A stretch of 64,000 nucleotides of DNA, taken from the NCBI GenBank assembly GCA_041685355.1, contig JAWLFY010000007.1:1-64000 (forward strand), written 5' to 3'. Positions 6,994 to 15,263 of this stretch are shown here, in pieces (the stretch's first letter is position 1; every line of letters begins with the position of its first letter). The stretch is from JAWLFY01 sp041685355. Its GTDB lineage: Bacteria; Planctomycetota; Planctomycetia; Pirellulales; Pirellulaceae. Both the position numbers and the translations under genes were made by a program. The notes beneath the pieces were generated by a model. That model did not search any database. It was given only the letters and a program-made list of their open reading frames with translations, and had not been told where the DNA came from.

Positions 6994-8421
6994 GTGACCG
7001 AAGAAGCCGACCCGAATGCCCCACCGATGTCGATATTGCTCGTTGAAGACGACGAGGATTTTCGCGATACGAGTGCCCGCTGGATGGAGCGGAAGGGGCA
7101 CCAGGTGGCTGCCGCGGCGAGCGGGGCGGAGGCGTTGGGTTTTTGCGACCGGCGGCGATTCGATGTCGGCGTATTCGACATGAACATGCCCGGGATGTCG
7201 GGGTTGGAATTGCTGCAGCGGATCCGGGACGATCACGTCGACATCGAGGTGATCATCCTCACCGGGCAGGGGACGATCGACTCCGCGGTCCAAGCGATGA
7301 AGCTTGGGGCGAGCGACTATCTGACGAAACCGTGCCCTTTGGGAGACCTGGAACATCGCTGCGAACTGGCCCGTGACCGGGGCAGGCTTCGTCGTGAGAA
7401 CGAGCGGTTGCGGACGATCATCTCGCGGGGCCACGGACGTGTCAGGCTGGTGGGCCAATCCCCGCCGATGCGAGAGATCTCGCGGTTGATCGAGCGGATC
7501 GCGCCGACCGACAAGCCGGTGCTGATCCAAGGGGAAAGCGGAACGGGGAAGGAGGTCGTCGCGAGACGGATTCATCAGGAAAGTCACCTCGCGCGGCAAC
7601 CGATCGTCACGGTTAACTGCGCGGCGTTGCCGGAACAGTTGGTCGAGAGCGAGCTGTTCGGCCATGTCCGCGGCGCGTTTACGGGGGCGACGGTCGACAA
7701 ACCGGGATTGTTCGAGGTCGCCGACGGCGGGACGCTGTTCATCGACGAGCTCGGGGAATTGCCGCCGTCGTTGCAGCCGAAGCTGCTGAGGGTGCTGGAA
7801 GACGGATCGCTCCGGCGGATCGGATCGCACCGTGAGCAGACCGTTCGCGTTCGGATCATCACCGCCACCAACCGGGATCTCGCCGATCGGGTCCGTTCCG
7901 GCGAGTTTCGCGAAGACCTTTACTATCGTGTCAACGTGCTTCCGATCCGGCTACCACCGCTCCGCGAGCGTCCGGGGGACGTCGACTTACTGATCGACCA
8001 TTTCCTGCCGGACGATTGGCAGGTCGACGCGTTGGCCCGCTCGGTGATGAACGCGTATCCTTGGCCGGGCAACGTCCGCGAATTGATCAATGTCGTTCAA
8101 CGGGCGACGATTCTGGCGGACGATCAAGAGATCACGCTCGACGATCTGCCACGGGAACTGCTCGACCCGGCCCGCAAATTCGACGGACGCGACCCGAGTG
8201 ACGGGTTCGTCGCTTTGGGGGATGGCGGGCAATCGGACGGCCACGGTTCGCCGACGGCCGCGGCGACACGCGATCGGCTCGACGATGTCACCCGCGGGCA
8301 TGTGCTCGATGTGCTCGCCCGAGAAGGGGGGAATAAAGCGAGGGCGGCTCGTGCGCTCGGGATCCACCGCCGTAAACTGTATCGATTGCTCGAGCGGTTC
8401 GAGACCGACGGCGATCAATAA
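6994..8421 (+). CDS. NtrC-family sigma-54-dependent response regulator
   Basis: A 475-residue transcription activator: receiver 12-125 (Asp62, Lys112), a coiled linker near 130-142, and an AAA+ domain at about 150-375 with Walker A GESGTGKE (180-187), the sigma-54 contact loop GAFTGA (227-232), Walker B TLFIDELGE and an arginine-finger segment. The C-terminal Fis-type helix-turn-helix is KARAARALGIHRRKLYRLL. It should bind upstream enhancers and open sigma-54 promoters when phosphorylated. The start is the GTG at 6994 behind GGACGAG; the ATG at 7027 lacks a ribosome site. It follows two histidine kinases and is preceded by a sigma-54-like element, so it is the likely output of the neighbouring phosphorelay. 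Targets may include the stress gene at 2709. Confidence 0.95.
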   Translation: MTEEADPNAPPMSILLVEDDEDFRDTSARWMERKGHQVAAAASGAEALGFCDRRRFDVGVFDMNMPGMSGLELLQRIRDDHVDIEVIILTGQGTIDSAVQAMKLGASDYLTKPCPLGDLEHRCELARDRGRLRRENERLRTIISRGHGRVRLVGQSPPMREISRLIERIAPTDKPVLIQGESGTGKEVVARRIHQESHLARQPIVTVNCAALPEQLVESELFGHVRGAFTGATVDKPGLFEVADGGTLFIDELGELPPSLQPKLLRVLEDGSLRRIGSHREQTVRVRIITATNRDLADRVRSGEFREDLYYRVNVLPIRLPPLRERPGDVDLLIDHFLPDDWQVDALARSVMNAYPWPGNVRELINVVQRATILADDQEITLDDLPRELLDPARKFDGRDPSDGFVALGDGGQSDGHGSPTAAATRDRLDDVTRGHVLDVLAREGGNKARAARALGIHRRKLYRLLERFETDGDQ

Positions 8422-8550
8422 GTTCCGCTCCCCGATTTTTCGCCCCCTCCGGTCCGTCACGGGCCTGTCGGGCCGATCAAGACGGGGCGGTTCACGCGTC
8501 GCCCGCCGAACCACCCACGTTACCACCACCGAATCGAATTGAGAGCTGAG

Positions 8551-9153
8551 ATGAGTATCGCACGCGTTGTCGCCGCCACCCTTGCCGCCACCCTTGCCGC
8601 AATGCTTGTTGTCGCTGGTCCCGGCACGCGAGCCGGGTTCGCCGATCCGCCCGGCGAGTCCGGCGCCCGCCAGGGCGGTCCGGTGGGGGCGGCCGCTGAC
8701 GAATCGGAGAACCGAGACACCCAGGGGGAGGCGGGGGAAGGGGAAGCATCGGACCTTGGGCCGAACCAACTCTCGCCGTTAATGCGGATGAAACTCGAAC
8801 GGTCGAAAGCGATTTTGGAAGGGCTCGCGATGGAAGATTTTGATAAAATTTCTTCGTCGGCCCAGGCACTCGGTTTGCTCAGTTTGGAAAGCGGATGGAA
8901 CGTCATCCAGACCGACGAGTACGCGACGCAGAGTCGAGACTTTCGCCGCACCAGTCGGGTGATCGCGGAAGCGGCTCGGGACCAGGATCTCGGCCGGGCG
9001 ACGCTCGGCTACGTCGCGTTGACGGTTCGATGCGTCGAGTGTCATTCCTACATGCGGAAGCAACGCGGGGCGTCGAGGGAAGATCTCCCGGCGGACGGCG
9101 TCCGAAACGGTTCTGAGCCCACCAGCGGTTCCGAGCCCGCCGAAGAAAAATGA
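8551..9153 (+). CDS. Secreted c-type cytochrome, cytochrome c'-like
   Basis: A 200-residue exported protein with a signal peptide (about residues 1-31, VVAATLAATLAAMLVVAGP core), a low-complexity linker to about 70, a helical region and a single heme motif CVECH at 161-165 near the C-terminus. A C-terminal CxxCH on a helical fold with an earlier Met pair (MRMKLE) resembles cytochrome c'/c556, which bind NO, CO or carry electrons in the periplasm. The ATG at 8551 follows GAGAGCTGAG. An upstream TTG in frame at 8539 would only lengthen the signal peptide. It sits between the NtrC-type regulator and a kinase/ATPase on the same strand, so redox or NO sensing by this locus is plausible but unproven. 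Confidence 0.82.
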   Translation: MSIARVVAATLAATLAAMLVVAGPGTRAGFADPPGESGARQGGPVGAAADESENRDTQGEAGEGEASDLGPNQLSPLMRMKLERSKAILEGLAMEDFDKISSSAQALGLLSLESGWNVIQTDEYATQSRDFRRTSRVIAEAARDQDLGRATLGYVALTVRCVECHSYMRKQRGASREDLPADGVRNGSEPTSGSEPAEEK

Positions 9154-9210
9154 CGTCGCAACGGGCGCCGCGTTTTCGCACGACCTTTCACGTCCCAGCG
9201 GAGGGAGCTC

Positions 9211-10743
9211 ATGAACGCCGCCGAAACGTCGGAAACGGACCCGAACCGGTTGGTCCAGTCGCTCAGCGAGCCGGGGAACTATCCCGAGCCGAGCGAGGGA
9301 AGGATCGACGTGCACGAGACGCACATCTCGTGGGTCTTTCTTCATGACCGGTTCGCGTACAAGGTCAAGAAACCGATCCGCACCGATTACCTCGATTACG
9401 GGAGCCTGGAGAAGCGGGCGCGTGCGTGCCGGGAAGAACTCCGTTTGAATCGTCGTTACGCTCCCAACCTGTACCTCGACGTCGTCCCGATTGTTGAGCG
9501 GGACGGCGGGTTTCGGGTCGGCGGGGAGGGCGAACCGGTCGAATACGCCGTCAAGATGCGACGATTCCCTGACGACGCGTTGCTCAGCCGCCAGGTCGAG
9601 CATGACGAAGTGGGACGCGAGGTGGTTCACGAACTCGCCGTCGCTGTCGCCAATTTTCACGCCGAAGCCCCGTCGGCGGCTGGCGACCGGTATGCCAGTC
9701 CCGAATCGGTTCTCGAGTGGGCAAGATCGAATTTTCGAGCTTTCGCCGAGCAGCCGGTCCGGGGAACCGAGTCATGGCTTCCGGAGATCGAAGATTGGAC
9801 GGAAGCGTTCCACTGCGAGCACGAGGCGATGTTTTCCCGCCGCGTGTTGAACGGGTTCATCCGCGAGTGCCACGGCGATTTGCATTTAGAGAACGTGATC
9901 CGCTGGAACGGCAAGACGGTGCCGTTTGACGGGATCGAATTCAACGCGGAGTTGCGTTGGATCGACGTGTTGAACGACACGTCGCTGCTCGCGATGGACT
10001 TCGCCGCGCGGGGCCATACGGAACTGTCGCGGTGGTTCACGAGCGACTATTTGGAACGCACCGGGGATTACGCCTCGCTGCCGTTGTTTCGGTTCTATTA
10101 CGTCTACCGGGCGCTCGTCCGTGGGAAAGTGCTCGCCACACGGGCGGGACAATCCGACGTGACTTCGGCCGAGCGGCGAGGGCTGATCGAAGACGCCCGC
10201 GACCATGTCCGGCTCGCGCTGGAAGCGACCCGCCCGCGACGGCCGACGTTGTGGATCACGCACGGGTTGAGCGGGAGCGGGAAGACGACCGGTTGTGACG
10301 ACGTGGTCGGGCGTGACGGGGCGATCCGGATCCGCTCGGACGTCGAACGGAAGCGGTATTTCGGTCTCAGCCCGAGTCGACGTCCGAGTGGTCGTGAAAT
10401 CGAGAAGCTGTACTGCGAATCGGCCGACCAAGCGACTTACGGGCGTCTCCGCCAGATCGCCGGGCATGTACTCCGGGCGGGATACTCGGTGATCGTCGAC
10501 GCCACGTTCCTTCGCGGCGAGCGGCGACGGGTGTTCCGTGATTTCGCGGAAGCCCAAGGGGTCGAGTTGAAAATCTTAGATTTCCCCTGTGACGAAGCGA
10601 CGCTACGACGGCGGATCGCCGACCGGATCGAGAAAGGGAACGACGTTTCCGACGCGGGGATCGAGGTGCTCGAGAAACAGTTGCGGCACCACGAGCCGCT
10701 GACCGAGGACGAGCGGGCCGTCACGGTGACGTGGCCCCGATAG
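9211..10743 (+). CDS. Aminoglycoside-phosphotransferase-like kinase fused to P-loop ATPase
   Basis: A 510-residue cytoplasmic fusion. Residues 20-340 resemble the COG2187 kinase-like family, with the Brenner motif HGDLHLEN (221-228) and downstream acidic residues at FDGIEF. Residues 345-510 form a P-loop kinase of the AAA_33/zeta-like type with Walker A HGLSGSGKTT (351-360). The substrate is unknown, and antibiotic resistance should not be assumed. Relatives such as mycobacterial Rv2004c are encoded next to universal stress genes in the hypoxia (DosR) regulon, which fits the two stress genes here. The ATG at 9211 follows a strong GGAGGGAG. The gene ends before an inverted REP-like pair that probably terminates it. 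Confidence 0.87.
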   Translation: MNAAETSETDPNRLVQSLSEPGNYPEPSEGRIDVHETHISWVFLHDRFAYKVKKPIRTDYLDYGSLEKRARACREELRLNRRYAPNLYLDVVPIVERDGGFRVGGEGEPVEYAVKMRRFPDDALLSRQVEHDEVGREVVHELAVAVANFHAEAPSAAGDRYASPESVLEWARSNFRAFAEQPVRGTESWLPEIEDWTEAFHCEHEAMFSRRVLNGFIRECHGDLHLENVIRWNGKTVPFDGIEFNAELRWIDVLNDTSLLAMDFAARGHTELSRWFTSDYLERTGDYASLPLFRFYYVYRALVRGKVLATRAGQSDVTSAERRGLIEDARDHVRLALEATRPRRPTLWITHGLSGSGKTTGCDDVVGRDGAIRIRSDVERKRYFGLSPSRRPSGREIEKLYCESADQATYGRLRQIAGHVLRAGYSVIVDATFLRGERRRVFRDFAEAQGVELKILDFPCDEATLRRRIADRIEKGNDVSDAGIEVLEKQLRHHEPLTEDERAVTVTWPR

Positions 10744-10771
10744 GCCACGGCTGGGGAAGTCTCCGACGAAG

Positions 10772-10858
10772 TAGCGGCAGGGCGCGAGCCCTCCGGTGTG
10801 TCTCCGGCGTCTCGGTCGGGCATGCGGGACCGGACGGCTTGCGCCGTGCCGCTAGGGA
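10772..10858. repeat. Inverted pair of REP-like palindromic elements
   Basis: GACCGGACGGCTTGCGCCGT followed by GCCGCTAGGGA (10828-10858) contains the palindrome ACGGC-TTGC-GCCGT. A variant of the same element runs in the opposite direction at 10772-10798 (GTAGCGGCAGGGCGCGAGCC). Another copy lies at 60133-60163. The pair sits between convergent genes (10743 and 10881) and would form hairpins on either transcript, so it may serve as a two-way terminator. Confidence 0.7.
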
Positions 10859-10880
10859 GTGAGTTCGGTTGCGGGGAGTT

Positions 10881-11828
10881 TCATCGGTTCGCGGGGCGCG
10901 GCGTGACGCCGAGTCGCTCGGCGTGGTGAGATTCGAGGTCATCGAGGATCGCTTCGACCTTGGCGCGTTCGGGGGGCAAAAAGTGGTGGAACGGTTCCGC
11001 CATCCGGTCGCTACAGATGCCACGAAGCGAGAGTGCCGACTTGGTTCCCTTGATGATCCGGCTGGCGTACTTCCCCACCTGATAGACCCGCTGCAGCGAT
11101 TCGATCGCGACCGTCGCGGCGGCGACTTCGTCGTGGTCCCCCCGCGCGGCCGCCTCGAAGCACCGCACGAACAGTCGAGGGTAGAGGTTCGCGCCGCCGT
11201 TGACACCGCCGTCGCCGCCCCAGTCGACCGATTCGGCCATCAGGTGTTCGGGGCCGATCAGGACCGTCCAGTCGGGGCGTTGCCGCTTCAGTTCGATCAG
11301 TTCCCGGTAGTATTCGGTGTCGCCACTGCTGTCCTTCACGCCGACGATCCTCGGGTCGGCGGCCAGGTGCCGAAGGGTGGGGATTTCGAACCGGACCTTC
11401 GTGAGGGCGGGCATGTTGTAGAGCACGAGCGGCAGCGTCAGCGCCTCGGCGACGTGTTCGACGTAGGCCGTCAATTCGGTCTGGCCGGCGGGGAAGTAGT
11501 AGGGGGTGGTTAGCACGACCGCGTCGGCCCCGGCATCGGCGGCATGTTTGGCGAGCGTGACCGATTCGACGAACGCGGTATCGGTGATCCCGACCAACAC
11601 CGGTACCCGTCCGCCGACGGCGCGGCACATGAGGTCGATCGCCTGTCGCCTCAATCGGTAGCTGAGGCTGGGGGCTTCGCCGGTGGTGCCCAGGATAAAC
11701 ACGCCTGCGACGCCGCCATCGATGACGTGCTCGATCAACCGAGCCGTGCCCGCTCGGTCGAGCGTGTCATATCCCAGCAACGGGGTGACCAGGGGCGGGA
11801 CGATCCCCCGCAGCGGAAATCGGGTCAT
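10881..11828 (-). CDS. Dihydrodipicolinate synthase family lyase
   Basis: A class I pyruvate-dependent aldolase, 315 residues. Visible are the GTTGE motif (48-52), the catalytic Tyr137 (VLYNMP) and the Schiff-base Lys165 (GVKDSSGD). The family includes DapA (lysine pathway), N-acetylneuraminate lyase and keto-deoxy sugar aldolases. The longer C-terminal part and the context leave the substrate open, so no gene name is given. Its ATG overlaps the stop of the phosphoesterase gene by four bases, and that gene follows metK by ten bases, so all three form a metK-phosphoesterase-lyase operon on the minus strand. Terminated in the REP-like pair downstream. Confidence 0.88.
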   Translation of the reverse strand: MTRFPLRGIVPPLVTPLLGYDTLDRAGTARLIEHVIDGGVAGVFILGTTGEAPSLSYRLRRQAIDLMCRAVGGRVPVLVGITDTAFVESVTLAKHAADAGADAVVLTTPYYFPAGQTELTAYVEHVAEALTLPLVLYNMPALTKVRFEIPTLRHLAADPRIVGVKDSSGDTEYYRELIELKRQRPDWTVLIGPEHLMAESVDWGGDGGVNGGANLYPRLFVRCFEAAARGDHDEVAAATVAIESLQRVYQVGKYASRIIKGTKSALSLRGICSDRMAEPFHHFLPPERAKVEAILDDLESHHAERLGVTPRPANR

Positions 11829-12667
11829 TCGTTCGGGGCCTCACGTCGGTCGAACAGTTCGCTCGCCCCCGGTCGGACGACGAGGGTCGCTTCGACGGCC
11901 GGGACGCCGTATTCCGCGGCGCCGGTATGGACGGTCAGGTTTTCGGTCAGTTGTGCGGTGCCCCGGTGGTGGGTGTGTCCGCAGAGCACCCGGAACTGGC
12001 ATTCGGGCCGTCGTTTGCTCGCGTTTTGCAACACCTCGCCGACCGCCCCACAGACGAAGAACGGGGCCCACAAATCGTCGGTCGTTCGGCCTTGGTACCA
12101 ACACGCGTCGCGGAACGGCGGGACGTGGGTCGCGACGATCACGTGTCGCGTGGAGCCGGGGAGAGAATCGATCTTTTCCCGAAGCCTTTCCGCGGAGTGA
12201 CGGCCTTGATCGACGAGGAGCGCTCGCCATGACACGGGGTCCGCGTTTCGGAAATCGTCGATCAGGCGAAAGTCGTTCAGCCGCACCGGTGATCCGTCGA
12301 AATCGCCTTGGGTGGCATCCCCCCAGCCGTCTTCGCCGAGCAAGAACGCGTCGTCGTCGAGTTCGATCGGCCGCCGGTCGGTTAGGTAGTGCAAGAGCGG
12401 CATGCCGCGGCACAGTTCGACGACTTGTCGCCGGGTTTCCGCGATCGACCGTTGATAGAAGTCGTGATTGCCGAGCACGAAATAGATCGGAATCGCTAAC
12501 GATTCCACGAGCCGGATCAGTTGGAAGGTGACGTCGTCGGCCTCGGAGATGTCACCGGTGATCACAAATCCGTCGGGACGTTCCCGCGAAATCGACTCGA
12601 CCCAACGCTCCCATGCGGGCATGGGAGCGTGGTTGAGGTGAGGGTCGGTCGTCCAGACGAGCCGCAT
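11825..12667 (-). CDS. Calcineurin-like metallophosphoesterase
   Basis: A 280-residue cytoplasmic metal-dependent phosphatase. All five family motifs are visible: DPH (Asp8, His10), GD (Asp39), GNHD (67-70), TH (180-181) and GHTH (230-233), which together bind two metal ions. The natural substrate cannot be inferred. The frame is open far upstream inside metK, but the ATG at 12667 begins exactly at the first strand (MRLVWTTDPH) and lies ten bases after the metK stop, so it is the start. It overlaps the next gene by four bases. Its place in a metK operon is not explained by any known pathway link. Confidence 0.92.
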   Translation of the reverse strand: MRLVWTTDPHLNHAPMPAWERWVESISRERPDGFVITGDISEADDVTFQLIRLVESLAIPIYFVLGNHDFYQRSIAETRRQVVELCRGMPLLHYLTDRRPIELDDDAFLLGEDGWGDATQGDFDGSPVRLNDFRLIDDFRNADPVSWRALLVDQGRHSAERLREKIDSLPGSTRHVIVATHVPPFRDACWYQGRTTDDLWAPFFVCGAVGEVLQNASKRRPECQFRVLCGHTHHRGTAQLTENLTVHTGAAEYGVPAVEATLVVRPGASELFDRREAPNE

Positions 12668-12677
12668 CGCCGTCGGA

Positions 12678-13865
12678 CTAGGCGGATGCGGTCGCCGCGG
12701 CCGCTTCGGCGAGTGCTTCCGCCTTGTCGGTCTTCTCCCACGTGAACGCGTCGCCTTCGCGGCCGAAGTGGCCGCCGGCGGTCGTAGCCCGGAACACCGG
12801 ACGACGCAGTTGCAAGTGTTCGATAATCCCGGCGGGGTTGAGCGGGAAGTGCTCGCGGACCAGTTCGCACAACTTGATGTCGTCGACCTTTCCGGTCCCT
12901 TCGGTATCGACGTGAACGCTGACCGGGTCGGAGACGCCGATCGCGTAGGCGAGTTGGACTTCGCAGCGGTCGGCGAGCCCGGCGGCGACGATGTTCTTCG
13001 CGACGTATCGGGCCATGTAGGCGGCCGAGCGGTCGACCTTGGTCGAGTCCTTACCGCTGAACGCGCCCCCACCGTGGCGACCCCAGCCGCCGTAGGTGTC
13101 GACGATGATCTTTCGTCCGGTCAGGCCACAGTCGCCGTGCGGGCCGCCGACGACAAACTTGCCGGTGGGGTTGATGTGGTACTTGATGTCACCCTTGTCG
13201 AGGCCCTCGGGGAGCGACGGCTTGATCACCTTTTCGGTAATGAACGTCTTGATCTCGTCGTTCGAGACTTCGGGACTGTGCTGGGCACTGACCACGACCG
13301 TGTCGATGCGGACCGGAGTGTTCCCTTCGTACTCGACGGTCACCTGGCTCTTGTTATCGGGACGCAGCCAGTCGACTTCCTGATTGAACCGGGCTTCGGT
13401 GATCCGGTTGATGATCCGATGGGCCAACGCGATCGGCAGCGGCATCAGTTCGGGGGTGTCCTTGCACGCGTAGCCGAACATCAGGCCTTGGTCGCCGGCG
13501 CCGATATCCTTGCCCGCCCCGCTGTCCTCGTTGACGCCTTGGGCGATGTCGGGGCTTTGCGTGTCGAGCGAGACCATCACGCCGCAGGTGCTGCCACAGA
13601 TCCCCATCTCGTCGTCGGTGTACCCGACTTCGTTAATCACCTCGCGGACGACGTCCGAGTAGTTGACGCGAGCCTTGGTGGAGATCTCGCCGGCGATGAT
13701 CGCGACGCCGGTGGTGACCATCGTCTCGCACGCGACCCGGCTATTGGGATCTTGCTCCAACAGGGCGTCGAGGATGGCGTCTGAAATTCGGTCGGCGAGC
13801 TTGTCGGGGTGCCCCATGCTGACCGATTCGCTGGTGAAAAGATAACGCGTTTGATCGCTGCTCAC
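12678..13865 (-). CDS. metK: S-adenosylmethionine synthase
   Basis: Makes S-adenosylmethionine from methionine and ATP. The 395-residue length and sequence are canonical: SVSMGHPDKLADRISDA at the N-terminus (ATP-site His), GAGDQGLMFGYA, and the phosphate loop GGWGRHGGGAFSGKD near 259-273. The start is GTG at 13865, with GGAGA about 8 bases upstream; an ATG nearby runs straight into a stop. It is first in an operon with a phosphoesterase and a DHDPS-family lyase. The 5' region on this strand carries a GGGCC/GGCCC hairpin (13886-13907) next to the ribosome site. It does not match the SAM-I aptamer core that I know. Confidence 0.97.
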   Translation of the reverse strand: MSSDQTRYLFTSESVSMGHPDKLADRISDAILDALLEQDPNSRVACETMVTTGVAIIAGEISTKARVNYSDVVREVINEVGYTDDEMGICGSTCGVMVSLDTQSPDIAQGVNEDSGAGKDIGAGDQGLMFGYACKDTPELMPLPIALAHRIINRITEARFNQEVDWLRPDNKSQVTVEYEGNTPVRIDTVVVSAQHSPEVSNDEIKTFITEKVIKPSLPEGLDKGDIKYHINPTGKFVVGGPHGDCGLTGRKIIVDTYGGWGRHGGGAFSGKDSTKVDRSAAYMARYVAKNIVAAGLADRCEVQLAYAIGVSDPVSVHVDTEGTGKVDDIKLCELVREHFPLNPAGIIEHLQLRRPVFRATTAGGHFGREGDAFTWEKTDKAEALAEAAAATASA

Positions 13866-14115
13866 GTGAACATCTCCGTCTGGGTGGGCCGCGAAGCGGG
13901 CTGGCCCAATGACTGGGTGGAAGTGTTGAAAATGCCGCTAAACTGGTATGCGGCGGTGCTTCTTTGACTTCAGTTGATACAAAGCCTAGTGGCTCGAGCC
14001 GTTGATGAGAAGCGAGGGCACCCCGCGTGGTGGTCCATAATCCCCTAGAAAGAGAATTTCGGCGAGGCAGATCAAGTTGGCCGATGAACCTCGGAAGCGG
14101 AGCGAAAAGGCGATC
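13866..14115. other. Divergent region between metK and the VWA gene
   Basis: About 250 bases containing both promoters. On the metK side a hairpin GGGCC (13886-13890) with GGCCC (13903-13907) lies just before the ribosome site. I see no recognised riboswitch core and no gene. A TTG at 14077 could extend the VWA protein upstream. Confidence 0.5.
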
Positions 14116-15204
14116 ATGCCGGGCGGATCGGTAGCGGTGGCTTCGTCGGATGTCGCCGCGACGGGGGCAGCGGAATCGCCGGGGTTGGCGTTGCCGAAGC
14201 GGAACGCGCCGCCGCTGTTGATGTCGCTGATCCTGCACGCGGCCCTGCTGACGTTGGTCGGTTTGGCGTGGACCCGCACGCCGCGTGGGACGGGGGTCGA
14301 AGCGGACCGTCCGGTGGGAATCGCGATGGTCCACCGGATGCCCGACCGCGACCGATATGTCGACTCGAGCGAGCGGCCGACGGAAGAGCCCGAAACGGCG
14401 GACCCGTCGGACGCGACATCCGGTGCCGATTCGGAGACCGTCGCGGACGAGCCCACGGATTCGGAGGCGGCGTTTGCCCCGCCGGCCGACATGGATTCGC
14501 CGATCGACTTGGAGGGGACGCTCCGATCGCTGAGCGGGACGCCGAGTGCGGCGGAATCGTCAGGGCTGGCCGGGGACGCGATCTTGGGTGATGACGCGTT
14601 TGCGGGCGATTCGTCGCGGGGCGCGCCGGCGGCGAGCGATCAGGCGACGGCGATGGTGTTCGGCGTTTCGGGAAGCGGTTCTCGGTTCGCGTACGTGTTT
14701 GACCGCAGTGACAGCATGAACGGCTTCGAGGGGCGACCGTTGCGTGCGGCGAAGGCCGAGCTGATCCGCAGCCTCGAGACGTTGTCGGAGAAGCAAGAAT
14801 TTCAATTAATTTTCTACAACGACAAGCCGCAAGCGTTCCGCTTGCCGGGGGCACCGCTACAACTCGTCCGGGGCGACTCGTCCATGATCGCGGCCGCCCG
14901 CCGTCACGTCGAATCGATCTCGGCGTTCGGCGGGACCGAGCATGACGCGGCGCTCAAGATGGCGTTGAGGATGAGCCCGGACGTGATCTTCTTTTTAACC
15001 GACGCGCGGATCCCGAGGCTTTCGGGGCCACAGCTGGGTGTGATCCGCGATCGGGCCCGGCGGGCGGGGACGACGATCCACGCGATCGAGTTCGGGCCGG
15101 AGTCGACGCCCCCGTCCGACAGTTTCCTTCGCGATTTGGCGGCTCAGAACGGTGGCCAGTACCAATACGTTGACGTCCGCGAACTGGGTCAGGATAGCCG
15201 TTGA
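14116..15204 (+). CDS. Membrane-anchored von Willebrand factor A protein
   Basis: A 362-residue protein with one membrane helix at about 33-52 (LLMSLILHAALLTLVGLAW). After it comes a long acidic, Pro/Ser-rich linker and a VWA domain from about residue 180. The metal-ion site DRSDS (Asp196) is a DxSxS variant that should still bind metal, with a second acidic segment FLTDAR. The topology suggests an anchored, externally exposed protein-binding module. The ATG at 14116 is chosen; a TTG at 14077 in the same frame would add 13 residues and cannot be excluded. The stop lies 60 bases before the secreted protein gene at 15264, so the two are probably co-transcribed and may interact. Confidence 0.85.
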   Translation: MPGGSVAVASSDVAATGAAESPGLALPKRNAPPLLMSLILHAALLTLVGLAWTRTPRGTGVEADRPVGIAMVHRMPDRDRYVDSSERPTEEPETADPSDATSGADSETVADEPTDSEAAFAPPADMDSPIDLEGTLRSLSGTPSAAESSGLAGDAILGDDAFAGDSSRGAPAASDQATAMVFGVSGSGSRFAYVFDRSDSMNGFEGRPLRAAKAELIRSLETLSEKQEFQLIFYNDKPQAFRLPGAPLQLVRGDSSMIAAARRHVESISAFGGTEHDAALKMALRMSPDVIFFLTDARIPRLSGPQLGVIRDRARRAGTTIHAIEFGPESTPPSDSFLRDLAAQNGGQYQYVDVRELGQDSR

Positions 15205-15263
15205 CGTCGCCCCGTCCTTTCTCGCTAGCGAACTCCCGGATCGACGCCAAAAAAAGATTGCCG

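Noticed and set aside
9211..10743. Antibiotic resistance gene (aminoglycoside phosphotransferase)
   Set aside because: Only the kinase fold is shared; the fused P-loop domain and COG2187-type sequence place it in a different, stress-linked family.
12768..13784. Open frame of 338 codons opposite metK
   Set aside because: Mirror of the metK codon pattern; metK itself is unambiguous.
13866..14070. SAM riboswitch upstream of metK
   Set aside because: I could not find the conserved core of SAM-I, SAM-II or the SMK box; only a simple hairpin is visible.
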